From a virus, in IMG/VR virus record IMGVR_UViG_3300037485_000466, positions 1 through 37,056 of that record: a DNA stretch of 37,056 nucleotides; one strand, given 5' to 3'. Under the pieces are notes generated by a model that was not told where the DNA came from, did no database searches, and was given only the letters and a program-made list of their open reading frames with translations. The translations under genes and the position numbers were made by a program. Shown piece after piece: positions 7,315 to 12,568 of the stretch (its first letter is position 1; the number at the start of each line of letters is the position of its first letter).

Positions 7315-7413
7315 TTACTGTCCTTTCAACGTGATAGTTATTGCATATATTGATAGGGCGCCGACGCCCCAAAAGAACGTTATGACGGCTATATGGGCTA
7401 ATTGCGCTAGCAT
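7315..7413 (-). CDS. 32-residue membrane peptide
   Basis: The frame encodes a hydrophobic peptide (MLAQLAHIAVITFFWGVGAL, then IYAITITLKGQ), probably one membrane helix. It fits exactly between two genes: 3 bases after the upstream stop, and 3 bases before the next ATG. The AAAGGACAG that encodes its last codons also acts as the next ribosome site. It lacks a strong ribosome site of its own. Confidence 0.52.
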   Translation of the reverse strand: MLAQLAHIAVITFFWGVGALSIYAITITLKGQ

Positions 7414-7416
7414 GGC

Positions 7417-7653
7417 TTAGGCGCCCTTCAGCATGGCTTTTAATTCGGCTTTGATCGATCGCGCCGTGTCGCCTTTCCATGTTGTGGTATTAGCCAAGAA
7501 ATAGCGCACGACGCTTTCTGCATCGTCATAATAGTACTTATCGCGGATCGATTGCAGGCTATGCATCGCGTCAAGATAAGGCACGGCACCAAAATAGGGT
7601 TTGGTCCAGTCGCGGCTAATATCGCGGGCGATCGTATCAATTGAACGGTTCAT
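7417..7653 (-). CDS. 78-residue early protein, unknown function
   Basis: This soluble, helical protein is rich in aromatic residues (RDWTKPYFGAVPYLDAM, YYYDDAESVVRYFLAN) and ends in a basic helix. It looks like a conserved short phage protein, but I cannot name a family. AAAGGA precedes the ATG. An unusual hairpin (7688-7739) lies just upstream in the transcript. Confidence 0.72.
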   Translation of the reverse strand: MNRSIDTIARDISRDWTKPYFGAVPYLDAMHSLQSIRDKYYYDDAESVVRYFLANTTTWKGDTARSIKAELKAMLKGA

Positions 7654-7687
7654 AATATATTGTCCTTTACTGTACTGTTGCTGGCAT

Positions 7688-7739
7688 TAGCGCCATAAAC
7701 GCCGCGCGCGGTAACGATCGCGCGGCTAATATGGCGCTA
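7688..7739 (-). other. Two-tier perfect hairpin between early genes
   Basis: An outer 10-bp perfect stem (7688-7697 with 7730-7739) encloses an inner 8-bp perfect GC-only stem (7701-7708 with 7719-7726) and a 10-base loop. The outer arm contains the TAG stop of the upstream gene. No U run follows, so it is not a standard terminator. It may be an RNA processing or stability element that sets different levels for genes on either side. Confidence 0.7.
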
Positions 7740-7901
7740 GCCGTCTTGCAGATAGCCGCATTTCTTGATCGCGACGCCGCGGTAAAGCATACCGCGCTTG
7801 AGAAAATCAAAGCGCCATTTGGCCTGCCCCTGCCTTAGATTAGGCCAAGCGATCTGTTGCCCGTCGTTCAAGATCGCCCAAGCTTTCCAATTCTTTTCCA
7901 T
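7737..7901 (-). CDS. 54-residue early protein, unknown function
   Basis: The frame (MEKNWKAWAILNDGQQIAWP... ending KKCGYLQDG) has an excellent ribosome site (AAGGGG about 9 bases before ATG) and lies 12 bases after the Gp88-like gene. It is basic with four Trp residues. Strong translation signals and tight packing support it as a gene. Its stop codon lies in the stem of the hairpin at 7688-7739. Confidence 0.68.
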   Translation of the reverse strand: MEKNWKAWAILNDGQQIAWPNLRQGQAKWRFDFLKRGMLYRGVAIKKCGYLQDG

Positions 7902-7913
7902 TATGCTTTCCCC

Positions 7914-8777
7914 TTATCCTACAACAAAGCCGGATTGATCGCGGCGCGCCTTGCCTTTAGCGTAAAGCGCAACGACGGCGCCTTTCGGATCTAAATGGCG
8001 GATATCAGTGTTATCGCCGTCAACGACGGGCAGGCCTAAAAACGTATCGCCATTGGCAAGCATAGCGTTAACGATCGCGCGATCGCGGAAAACGGCGGCG
8101 ATCCGCTCGCCATTAGCGACGGCTTTAGCGACAAACGGTTGATAAGCTTCGACACCGCTATAGCTAAAAGTTAGATCGTAATTAGCCGGCACGTTTTTAC
8201 GGTTAGCGATCTTGGTATAGTCATAGAATTGGATATCCGGCAACGCTTGCATAATGTTAGCATATGCATGGCCTATAGGTTCGTTTTCCCACCGGATATC
8301 GCTTGTACCGTTCAAGCGCACAATAAGCTTATAGCCTTTACGCTTGGCTTTAGCGCGCTCGCGGATCAATTCGTTCTGCAATTGCAACATGAATTGATCG
8401 CGGTATTGATTGAAGTATAGCGTCTTGCGTAAACGCGACAACATAACGCTATTCATGGCGCCGCGACCGGCGGTGAATAGGCACGCCTTTTCACAACCCG
8501 CCGTTTTCGCCATTGGACACAATTGAGTACCGCCTTGCTCGGCTGGCATTAGATAAAGGATAGCCGTCTTGATCCCGTATTGCTCGCCCTTGATCGTTTT
8601 CGCGTTTGTATCGATCCCTAAAAGCTTTTCGGGCAAGCGCGCGAATAGCGAGCGATTGTGATCGTTACCTAAAATCTGCAGTTGGATATCTAACGATAGC
8701 GCCGAAATATCATAAGCAAGCGCGGCGTCGACGGCTTTGTGATTATATGCGAACGGGTGATTGATTAAATGTATCAT
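7914..8777 (-). CDS. Gp88-family phage protein
   Basis: This 287-residue protein is the largest in the early minus-strand arm. It matches my memory of the phage Gp88 family (proteins containing GTQLCPMAKTAGCEKACLF and the later VRLNGTSDIRWE and QFYDYTK blocks). It has a C-x8-C-x3-C cluster at about residues 87-100 that could hold a metal or Fe-S centre. The family is common in phages, but its biochemical role is not established. Some members are labelled radical SAM-like; the canonical CxxxCxxC motif is not present here. The DNA is rich in GATC compared with the late genes. It is the second gene after the early promoter and so should be strongly expressed early. Confidence 0.8.
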   Translation of the reverse strand: MIHLINHPFAYNHKAVDAALAYDISALSLDIQLQILGNDHNRSLFARLPEKLLGIDTNAKTIKGEQYGIKTAILYLMPAEQGGTQLCPMAKTAGCEKACLFTAGRGAMNSVMLSRLRKTLYFNQYRDQFMLQLQNELIRERAKAKRKGYKLIVRLNGTSDIRWENEPIGHAYANIMQALPDIQFYDYTKIANRKNVPANYDLTFSYSGVEAYQPFVAKAVANGERIAAVFRDRAIVNAMLANGDTFLGLPVVDGDNTDIRHLDPKGAVVALYAKGKARRDQSGFVVG

Positions 8778-8802
8778 AATAGTTTCTCACTCTATTGATT
8801 GA

Positions 8803-9018
8803 TTAAATATGAATAATGCCCGTATCATCCATTAGCGTCGCATAATGGACCGGGCGCTCGTACAAGCCGGTAACGCCGTCGCGATAGATCGATATCCAGC
8901 GACCGGCGATCGCAAGCGCGACCGTAGCGCCATAAGGCACGCTAGCCGTGATAGGCCATATATCGATCAAGCTTTCACTATCCAGCGCGGCGTTTAACGT
9001 ATCGAAATAGTTTTGCAT
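8803..9018 (-). CDS. First gene of the early arm, unknown function
   Basis: This 71-residue protein (MQNYFDTLNAALDSES..., strand-rich C-terminal half with Trp, Tyr and Thr) has no recognised family. I chose the ATG at 9018, which follows GAGG with a 9-base gap. The frame stays open to a TTG at 9159, so a longer 118-residue form cannot be excluded, although it would run into the repeat region. With the ATG start the transcript from the promoter near 9231-9258 has a leader of about 200 bases. Confidence 0.55.
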   Translation of the reverse strand: MQNYFDTLNAALDSESLIDIWPITASVPYGATVALAIAGRWISIYRDGVTGLYERPVHYATLMDDTGIIHI

Positions 9019-9197
9019 TAGTTTTGCCTCATATTGTGTTGCAAACCGTCCGTCGCATAGTTTGAGGGTACTTACAATAGCTAAAATGCATCGGCGGAGA
9101 AAATAGTCGCGATCTAGGCTATGGAAAGGGGTGAAATAGCCTAGGGTAAAGCGACGCAATTCTGCGCGTCTGCGATCGATCTAGGCGATCTAGGCTA

Positions 9198-9220
9198 TTG
9201 GTTGTGTAGTCACTAACCAA
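9198..9220 (-). promoter_or_regulatory. 5' stem-loop at the start of the early transcript
   Basis: TTGGTT at 9198-9203 pairs with AACCAA at 9215-9220, and GTG/CAC extend the stem around a TAGT loop with one bulged T. It begins about 4 bases after the expected transcription start of the early minus-strand promoter, so it could be a 5' stability hairpin of the early mRNA or a protein-binding site. Confidence 0.5.
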
Positions 9221-9230
9221 AAACAATAAA

Positions 9231-9258
9231 ATTATATGGTATGTAGGGCATAACGCAA
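9231..9258 (-). promoter_or_regulatory. Early minus-strand sigma-70-type promoter
   Basis: On the minus strand a perfect -10 box TATAAT (9231-9236) lies 16 bases from a -35-like TTGCGT (9253-9258). The box is in the most AT-rich part of the region, at the centre of the mirror-image repeat array. It points toward the early gene arm ending at 4822. Transcription should start near 9224. Confidence 0.65.
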
Positions 9259-9286
9259 TAAGCCGCGTACGGTAACGCCGCGTTAT
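9250..9286. other. Hairpin at the symmetry centre of the repeat array
   Basis: ATAACGC at 9250-9256 pairs perfectly with GCGTTAT at 9280-9286. A smaller inverted pair, TAACG/CGTTA, lies within 9273-9285. It overlaps the -35 box of the early promoter and sits next to the centre of the repeat array. A structure here could serve origin melting or promoter control; only the symmetry is seen. Confidence 0.45.
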
Positions 9287-9400
9287 TTTCGCGCGACTTG
9301 AAAACGCATAGCCTAGATCGCCTAGATCGCCTAGACTTGACGTTAACGTAAAGCAATGACTCGGTTCATCGGCGACTTGCGATCGCATAGCCTAGATCGC

Positions 9401-9436
9401 CAATTGTGTTAACAATTGTAAACAGCATGGCCATGC
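9401..9436. promoter_or_regulatory. Two operator-like palindromes
   Basis: CAATTGT-GTTA-ACAATTG (9401-9418) is a perfect 7-4-7 inverted repeat, and GCATGGCCATGC (9425-9436) is a perfect 12-bp palindrome. They overlap the -35 box and the spacer of a possible plus-strand promoter (9416-9444). They directly follow the last CCTAGATCG repeat. This layout is typical of binding sites for dimeric repressors or activators. Confidence 0.5.
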
Positions 9437-9444
9437 AATATGTT
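9416..9444 (+). promoter_or_regulatory. Possible plus-strand promoter
   Basis: TTGTAA (9416-9421) and TATGTT (9439-9444) are separated by 17 bases, each matching 4 of 6 consensus bases. It is moderate by sequence alone. Its position, overlapped by two palindromes and upstream of an orphan terminator, is what makes it worth listing. Confidence 0.3.
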
Positions 9445-9450
9445 GCACCG

Positions 9451-9716
9451 CAGCATAGCCAGCTAGCCGATGTGTTTTTTACTAACATCGCTGTAAGCAG
9501 ACAGTGAAAGGCCAATCCAAAATCTGTAGCTAGAACAGAACCAGAACGCTGGCTGGCAGGAGGCCACCCCCCTAGGGCCGAGGGCCGCGTGACTGTCACG
9601 GGCACCGATCGCAAACAATTTTTTTTTATTTGTAAATGTTGCAAGTTAAGAGTAACCCGTTTTGCAACATGGCCGTCCCCGCTGTTGCCTATGGCATCAA
9701 GGGGCGGCCTTTTTTT
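9451..9716 (+). ncRNA. Possible untranslated RNA ending at an orphan terminator
   Basis: No convincing gene lies on the plus strand here, yet the stretch ends in a strong intrinsic terminator (9671-9716) and has a possible promoter at 9416-9444. It contains further self-complementary pieces: CGATGT/ACATCG (9468-9473 with 9485-9490) and CGTGAC-T-GTCACG (9588-9600). It could be a small phage RNA of roughly 265 bases, or a leader whose terminator is read through under antitermination. Its existence is inferred. Confidence 0.3.
9671..9716 (+). terminator. Orphan intrinsic terminator upstream of the late operon
   Basis: GGCCG(T)CCCC at 9671-9680 pairs with GGGGCGGCC at 9701-9709 (9 bp with one bulged T). 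An inner TTGCC/GGCA element follows, and seven T residues (9710-9716) come directly after the stem. This is a strong plus-strand terminator, although no plus-strand gene precedes it back to 4748. Confidence 0.8.
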
Positions 9717-9746
9717 ATTTTCAAAATCTCACTGCACCAAAGCCTG

Positions 9747-9775
9747 TTGCATACCAACCACAACTCGATTAGTAT
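9747..9775 (+). promoter_or_regulatory. Possible late promoter just before the terminase genes
   Basis: TTGCAT (9747-9752), 17 bases, TAGTAT (9770-9775) could be a weak sigma-70-type promoter located after the orphan terminator. The -35 box TTGCAT is the same as in the candidate promoter at 35514. Transcription would start within a few bases of the terminase small-subunit ATG, giving an almost leaderless mRNA. Confidence 0.3.
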
Positions 9776-9783
9776 GCGGCCCG

Positions 9784-10284
9784 ATGACTTTCTACTCACT
9801 GCCATTCACACCAGAACGGACGCAAGCCACCGAGGCGCGGCTAGAGGCAATCTATGAAGCCGCCCGCTACGGCTTGAAGGGTGACAGCCTTGCGATGGCG
9901 GCTGGATTGACCCCGCGGCAGTTCCGCGTGCTGGCCGACGCTGACCCGCTGGTGGAGATGGCTGAGATCAAAGGTCGCACTGATGGCGAGTTCACCGCGG
10001 CTAAAACTATGTACGAAGCGGCGCGCGATGGCGACGCTAAAGCTGCGCTCGACATATTGAAGCACAACCATGGTTGGGTAGCGAAACAGCAGATCGACGT
10101 GAACATTGACCAGCAGATCAGCATTACAGGCGCGCTCGAAAAGGCACAGCAGCGCGTCATCGAAGGGACGTATCTTGAGATACCCCAGCTAGAGGATAAC
10201 ACACCAAATGCAGCAGCCGATTTACAGCGCATCGGAAGAAATGGAATTGATGTCGAGGCTGTGGTCGCCGACGATCAAGGATGA
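9784..10284 (+). CDS. Terminase small subunit
   Basis: This 166-residue protein precedes the large terminase gene and has the usual layout of a small subunit. An N-terminal helix-turn-helix (about residues 15-55, GDSLAMAAGLTPRQFRVL) would recognise the packaging site. A helical oligomerisation part (EFTAAKTMYEAARDGDAKAALDILKHN) and a short C-terminal tail for contact with the large subunit follow. The frame is open upstream to 9589, but that part runs through the terminator hairpin and has a poor, Cys-rich translation, so I start at ATG 9784. No ribosome site is visible before it. The end overlaps the large-subunit start by 77 bases. Confidence 0.85.
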   Translation: MTFYSLPFTPERTQATEARLEAIYEAARYGLKGDSLAMAAGLTPRQFRVLADADPLVEMAEIKGRTDGEFTAAKTMYEAARDGDAKAALDILKHNHGWVAKQQIDVNIDQQISITGALEKAQQRVIEGTYLEIPQLEDNTPNAAADLQRIGRNGIDVEAVVADDQG

Positions 10285-11734
10285 CCCACTAGCTTTTGTA
10301 TTGCTGACATTCCCGTGGGGCGAAAAAGGTACGCCGCTGGAGCATTTCCAAGGACCGCGTAAATGGCAACGCGAAGTGCTAGGGACGCTACGCGACCACA
10401 TCAAGCAGAACAACGGCAAGATAGACTATGACACCATGCGGCTGGCGATTGCGTCAGGGCGCGGTATCGGCAAGTCGGCTTTAGTGTCATGGCTGACGAT
10501 ATGGATGCTGTCTACGCGCATTGGCAGCACTACCATCGTGTCGGCAAACTCTGAGGCGCAGTTACGCTCCGTCACATGGGCAGAAATTACCAAGTGGCTG
10601 GCGATGTCGCTAAACAGTCACTGGTTCGAGATAGCCGCCACACGCATCATGCCAGCCAAGTGGCTGACGGAACTGGTCGAGCGCGACCTGAAAAAAGGCA
10701 CGCGCTACTGGTCCGTCGAAGGGCGGCTATGGTCAGAAGAGAACCCTGACGCGTACGCAGGGGTTCACAATTTCGACGGTGTGCTGCTGATCTTCGACGA
10801 AGCCAGCGGTATACCAGACAGCATCTGGTCAGTGAGTGATGGTTTCTTCACAGAGAACACACCGCACCGCTTTCACGTCGCCTTTTCCAACCCGCGGCGT
10901 AACACTGGCTATTTCTACGAAACATTCCACAGCAAGCGGGCGTTCTGGCAGACGCGCAACATCGACGCGCGTGAAGTCGAGGGTACAGACAAAAACCTGT
11001 ACCAGCGCATTATCGACGAATATGGGCCAGACAGCTACCAAGCGCACGTCGAAGTGTTCGGTAAGTTCCCGTCTGAAGGTGACGATCAGTTCATCGGCGT
11101 CAATCTGGTAGACGATGCAATGGCACGACCCAAGTATAAGGACGAAACGGCACCCATCGCCATCGGTGTTGACCCTGCACGCTTCGGCGCTGACGCCACC
11201 GTCATCGCTGTACGGCAGGGCCGCGACATCATCGCCATCAAGCGGCTGAAAGGCGCTGACACGATGGAAGTGGTAGGGCACGTCATAGAAGCGATAGAGG
11301 AATACAAGCCGGCGCTGGTCGTCATCGACGAAGGTGGGCTAGGCGCGGGCATCGTAGACCGGCTGAAAGAGCAAAGGTACAAGATACGCGGCGTGAACTT
11401 CGGCAATAAGGCCATGAAGCAGATGATGTACGGCAACAAACGTGCTGAGATGTGGGGCGCCATGCGTGACTGGCTAAAGACGGCGCACATACCAGCGGAT
11501 CGGTTTCTGAAAACGGACCTGATAAGCCCGAAGATAAAGCCTGACAGCAAGGGGACGATCTTCCTCGAAAGCAAGAAGGACATGAAGTCGCGCGGGCTGG
11601 CCTCACCAGACGCAGCAGACGCCATTGCGGTGACGTTTGCATTTCCTATCGCACACCGCGAAGCACGCGTTGACAAGCGACGCATGAGCAGTTATTCTCC
11701 ACAGGGAATATCTACTTCTTGGATGGGTTCTTAG
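10208..11734 (+). CDS. Terminase large subunit (ATPase plus nuclease)
   Basis: This 508-residue packaging motor cuts concatemeric DNA and pumps it into the procapsid through the portal. The N-terminal ATPase shows Walker A ASGRGIGKS (82-90) and Walker B LLIFDEAS (D197, E198). The C-terminal RNase H-like nuclease shows acidic residues in GVDPARFGAD (D322), VVIDEGG (D374) and SPDAADA (D468, D471). All core residues are present. The start at 10208 keeps the YSASEEMELMSRLW N-terminus seen in related large subunits and has AGAGGA 11 bases upstream; internal ATGs at 10241 and 10250 are alternatives. Confidence 0.96.
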   Translation: MQQPIYSASEEMELMSRLWSPTIKDDPLAFVLLTFPWGEKGTPLEHFQGPRKWQREVLGTLRDHIKQNNGKIDYDTMRLAIASGRGIGKSALVSWLTIWMLSTRIGSTTIVSANSEAQLRSVTWAEITKWLAMSLNSHWFEIAATRIMPAKWLTELVERDLKKGTRYWSVEGRLWSEENPDAYAGVHNFDGVLLIFDEASGIPDSIWSVSDGFFTENTPHRFHVAFSNPRRNTGYFYETFHSKRAFWQTRNIDAREVEGTDKNLYQRIIDEYGPDSYQAHVEVFGKFPSEGDDQFIGVNLVDDAMARPKYKDETAPIAIGVDPARFGADATVIAVRQGRDIIAIKRLKGADTMEVVGHVIEAIEEYKPALVVIDEGGLGAGIVDRLKEQRYKIRGVNFGNKAMKQMMYGNKRAEMWGAMRDWLKTAHIPADRFLKTDLISPKIKPDSKGTIFLESKKDMKSRGLASPDAADAIAVTFAFPIAHREARVDKRRMSSYSPQGISTSWMGS

Positions 11735-11736
11735 GC

Positions 11737-12003
11737 ATGGCGGACAAGAAAAAGTCTGTATCGCTGTCAGTTGGCCGTGGGGAGAAGCTGTCTGCTGCCA
11801 AAGGCGCGGGACTGACTGCCAAGGGCCGCGCGAAGTACAACGCTGCGACAGGCTCGAAGCTGAAGGCGCCAGCACCCAACCCGAAGACAAAGGCCGATGC
11901 AGGCCGCAAAGCGTCATTTTGCGCCCGCATGGGCGCTGTAGCAGCCAAAGCCAAGGACGGCACCCGCGCTAAGGCTAGTTTGAAAAGGTGGAATTGCTCA
12001 TGA
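11737..12003 (+). CDS. DUF6321-like small basic protein
   Basis: This 88-residue Lys/Ala-rich protein begins MADKKKSVSLSVGRGEKLS and contains KGRAKYNAATGSKLKAP and KASFCARMG. The pattern matches my memory of the DUF6321 phage family. The function is unknown; its charge suggests nucleic-acid binding. The upstream ATG at 11719 lies inside the large-terminase gene, so I use ATG 11737, two bases after that stop. It overlaps the next gene by 4 bases (ATGA). Confidence 0.85.
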   Translation: MADKKKSVSLSVGRGEKLSAAKGAGLTAKGRAKYNAATGSKLKAPAPNPKTKADAGRKASFCARMGAVAAKAKDGTRAKASLKRWNCS

Positions 12004-12161
12004 AGCCCGGTCTGTACAGTAATATTCATGCTAAAAAGGCCCGCATAGCGGCTGGATCAGGCGAAAAAATGCGTAAACCCGGCGCTAAGGGCGCACCAAC
12101 AGCCAAAGCGTTCAAAGAGAGCGCCAAAACAGCTAAAAAACCAGCTAAGAAGGGTAAGTAA
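12000..12161 (+). CDS. 53-residue lysine-rich protein
   Basis: The frame encodes MKPGLYSNIHAKKARIAAG followed by a Lys/Ala/Pro tail ending KKPAKKGK. The tail resembles histone H1-like or other bacterial chromatin-like tails. The GLYxNIHAK(R)xRIAAGSGEKMR start is a pattern I associate with small phage proteins found next to terminase or portal genes. It overlaps the previous stop (ATGA) and abuts the next ATG with no gap. Confidence 0.75.
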   Translation: MKPGLYSNIHAKKARIAAGSGEKMRKPGAKGAPTAKAFKESAKTAKKPAKKGK

Positions 12162-12422
12162 ATGCCAGCCAACAAATACACCAAAGCATTGTACAAGTCT
12201 GGTACGATAAAGAATGAGCGCATGGCTGAAATGCTGCGCGAACGCGCTAAATCGCCGATGCCAAAGGAAGGCACGACAAACCCCAGCGGCGGACGCCCAG
12301 CAGCAGCATCTAAAATGATGGCGCCAAAAGCCGCTCCAAAACTCAAGCCGATGCCAAAAGCGCCACAAGTCATTCGTACAACGACGATGATGAAGCCTTC
12401 GCCAGCTACAAAGAAGAAATAA
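12162..12422 (+). CDS. 86-residue basic Pro/Ala/Lys-rich protein
   Basis: The N-terminal part (KYTKALYKSGTIKNERMAEMLRERAK) could be a short helix pair. The rest is a low-complexity tail of Lys, Pro, Ala and Met ending KPSPATKKK. It is likely disordered and DNA- or RNA-binding by charge. No family is recognised. It is third of four small basic genes packed between terminase and portal. Confidence 0.7.
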   Translation: MPANKYTKALYKSGTIKNERMAEMLRERAKSPMPKEGTTNPSGGRPAAASKMMAPKAAPKLKPMPKAPQVIRTTTMMKPSPATKKK

Positions 12423-12424
12423 TC

Positions 12425-12565
12425 ATGCCGCTCGTCAAATCGACAGGCAAAGCCGCGTTCCGCAAGAACATCAAGGCCGAAGTAAACGCTGGCAAGCCTG
12501 TGAAGCAGGCTGTGGCGATAGCCTACAGCGTCAAGCGGGAAGCCGCCAAGAAGGGCAAGAAATAG
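12425..12565 (+). CDS. DUF6496-like 46-residue protein
   Basis: The frame MPLVKSTGKAAFRKNIKAEV... through QAVAIAYSVKRE matches a very common short protein of phages and microbes that I recall as DUF6496 (MPLVKS start, GKPxKQAVAIAY core). The function is unknown. It begins 2 bases after the preceding stop and ends 3 bases before the portal ATG. Confidence 0.78.
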   Translation: MPLVKSTGKAAFRKNIKAEVNAGKPVKQAVAIAYSVKREAAKKGKK

Positions 12566-12568
12566 CAC

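Larger units (their letters stand above)
9109..9400. repeat. Mirror-image array of 9-bp CCTAGATCG repeats (candidate origin or operator)
   Basis: CCTAGATCG occurs on the plus strand at 9312, 9321 and 9391 (plus a partial copy at 9330), and its reverse complement occurs at 9110, 9177 and 9186. The blocks 9177-9198 and 9308-9329 are an exact 22-bp inverted repeat. The blocks 9109-9123 and 9386-9400 are an exact 15-bp inverted repeat. Both pairs are centred at about 9253-9255. In every cluster an ATAG element lies on the side facing the centre. A partial copy is at 9135-9145. Such symmetric iteron-like arrays are typical of replication origins or of operators for divergent promoters; the function is inferred. 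Confidence 0.88.

Noticed and set aside
9109-9400. CRISPR-like array
   Set aside because: The repeat unit is only 9 bp, occurs in both orientations and has no regular spacers; there are no cas genes apart from the Cas4-like phage nuclease.
9119-9644. Two minus-strand frames (9119-9388 and 9366-9644)
   Set aside because: They run through the repeat array, palindromes and promoter, have no ribosome sites, and translate to sequence without protein-like pattern.
9589-9783. Upstream extension of the terminase small subunit
   Set aside because: The extra 65 residues cross the intrinsic terminator and have a Cys/Phe-rich, non-protein-like composition. The family-like part begins at the ATG at 9784.
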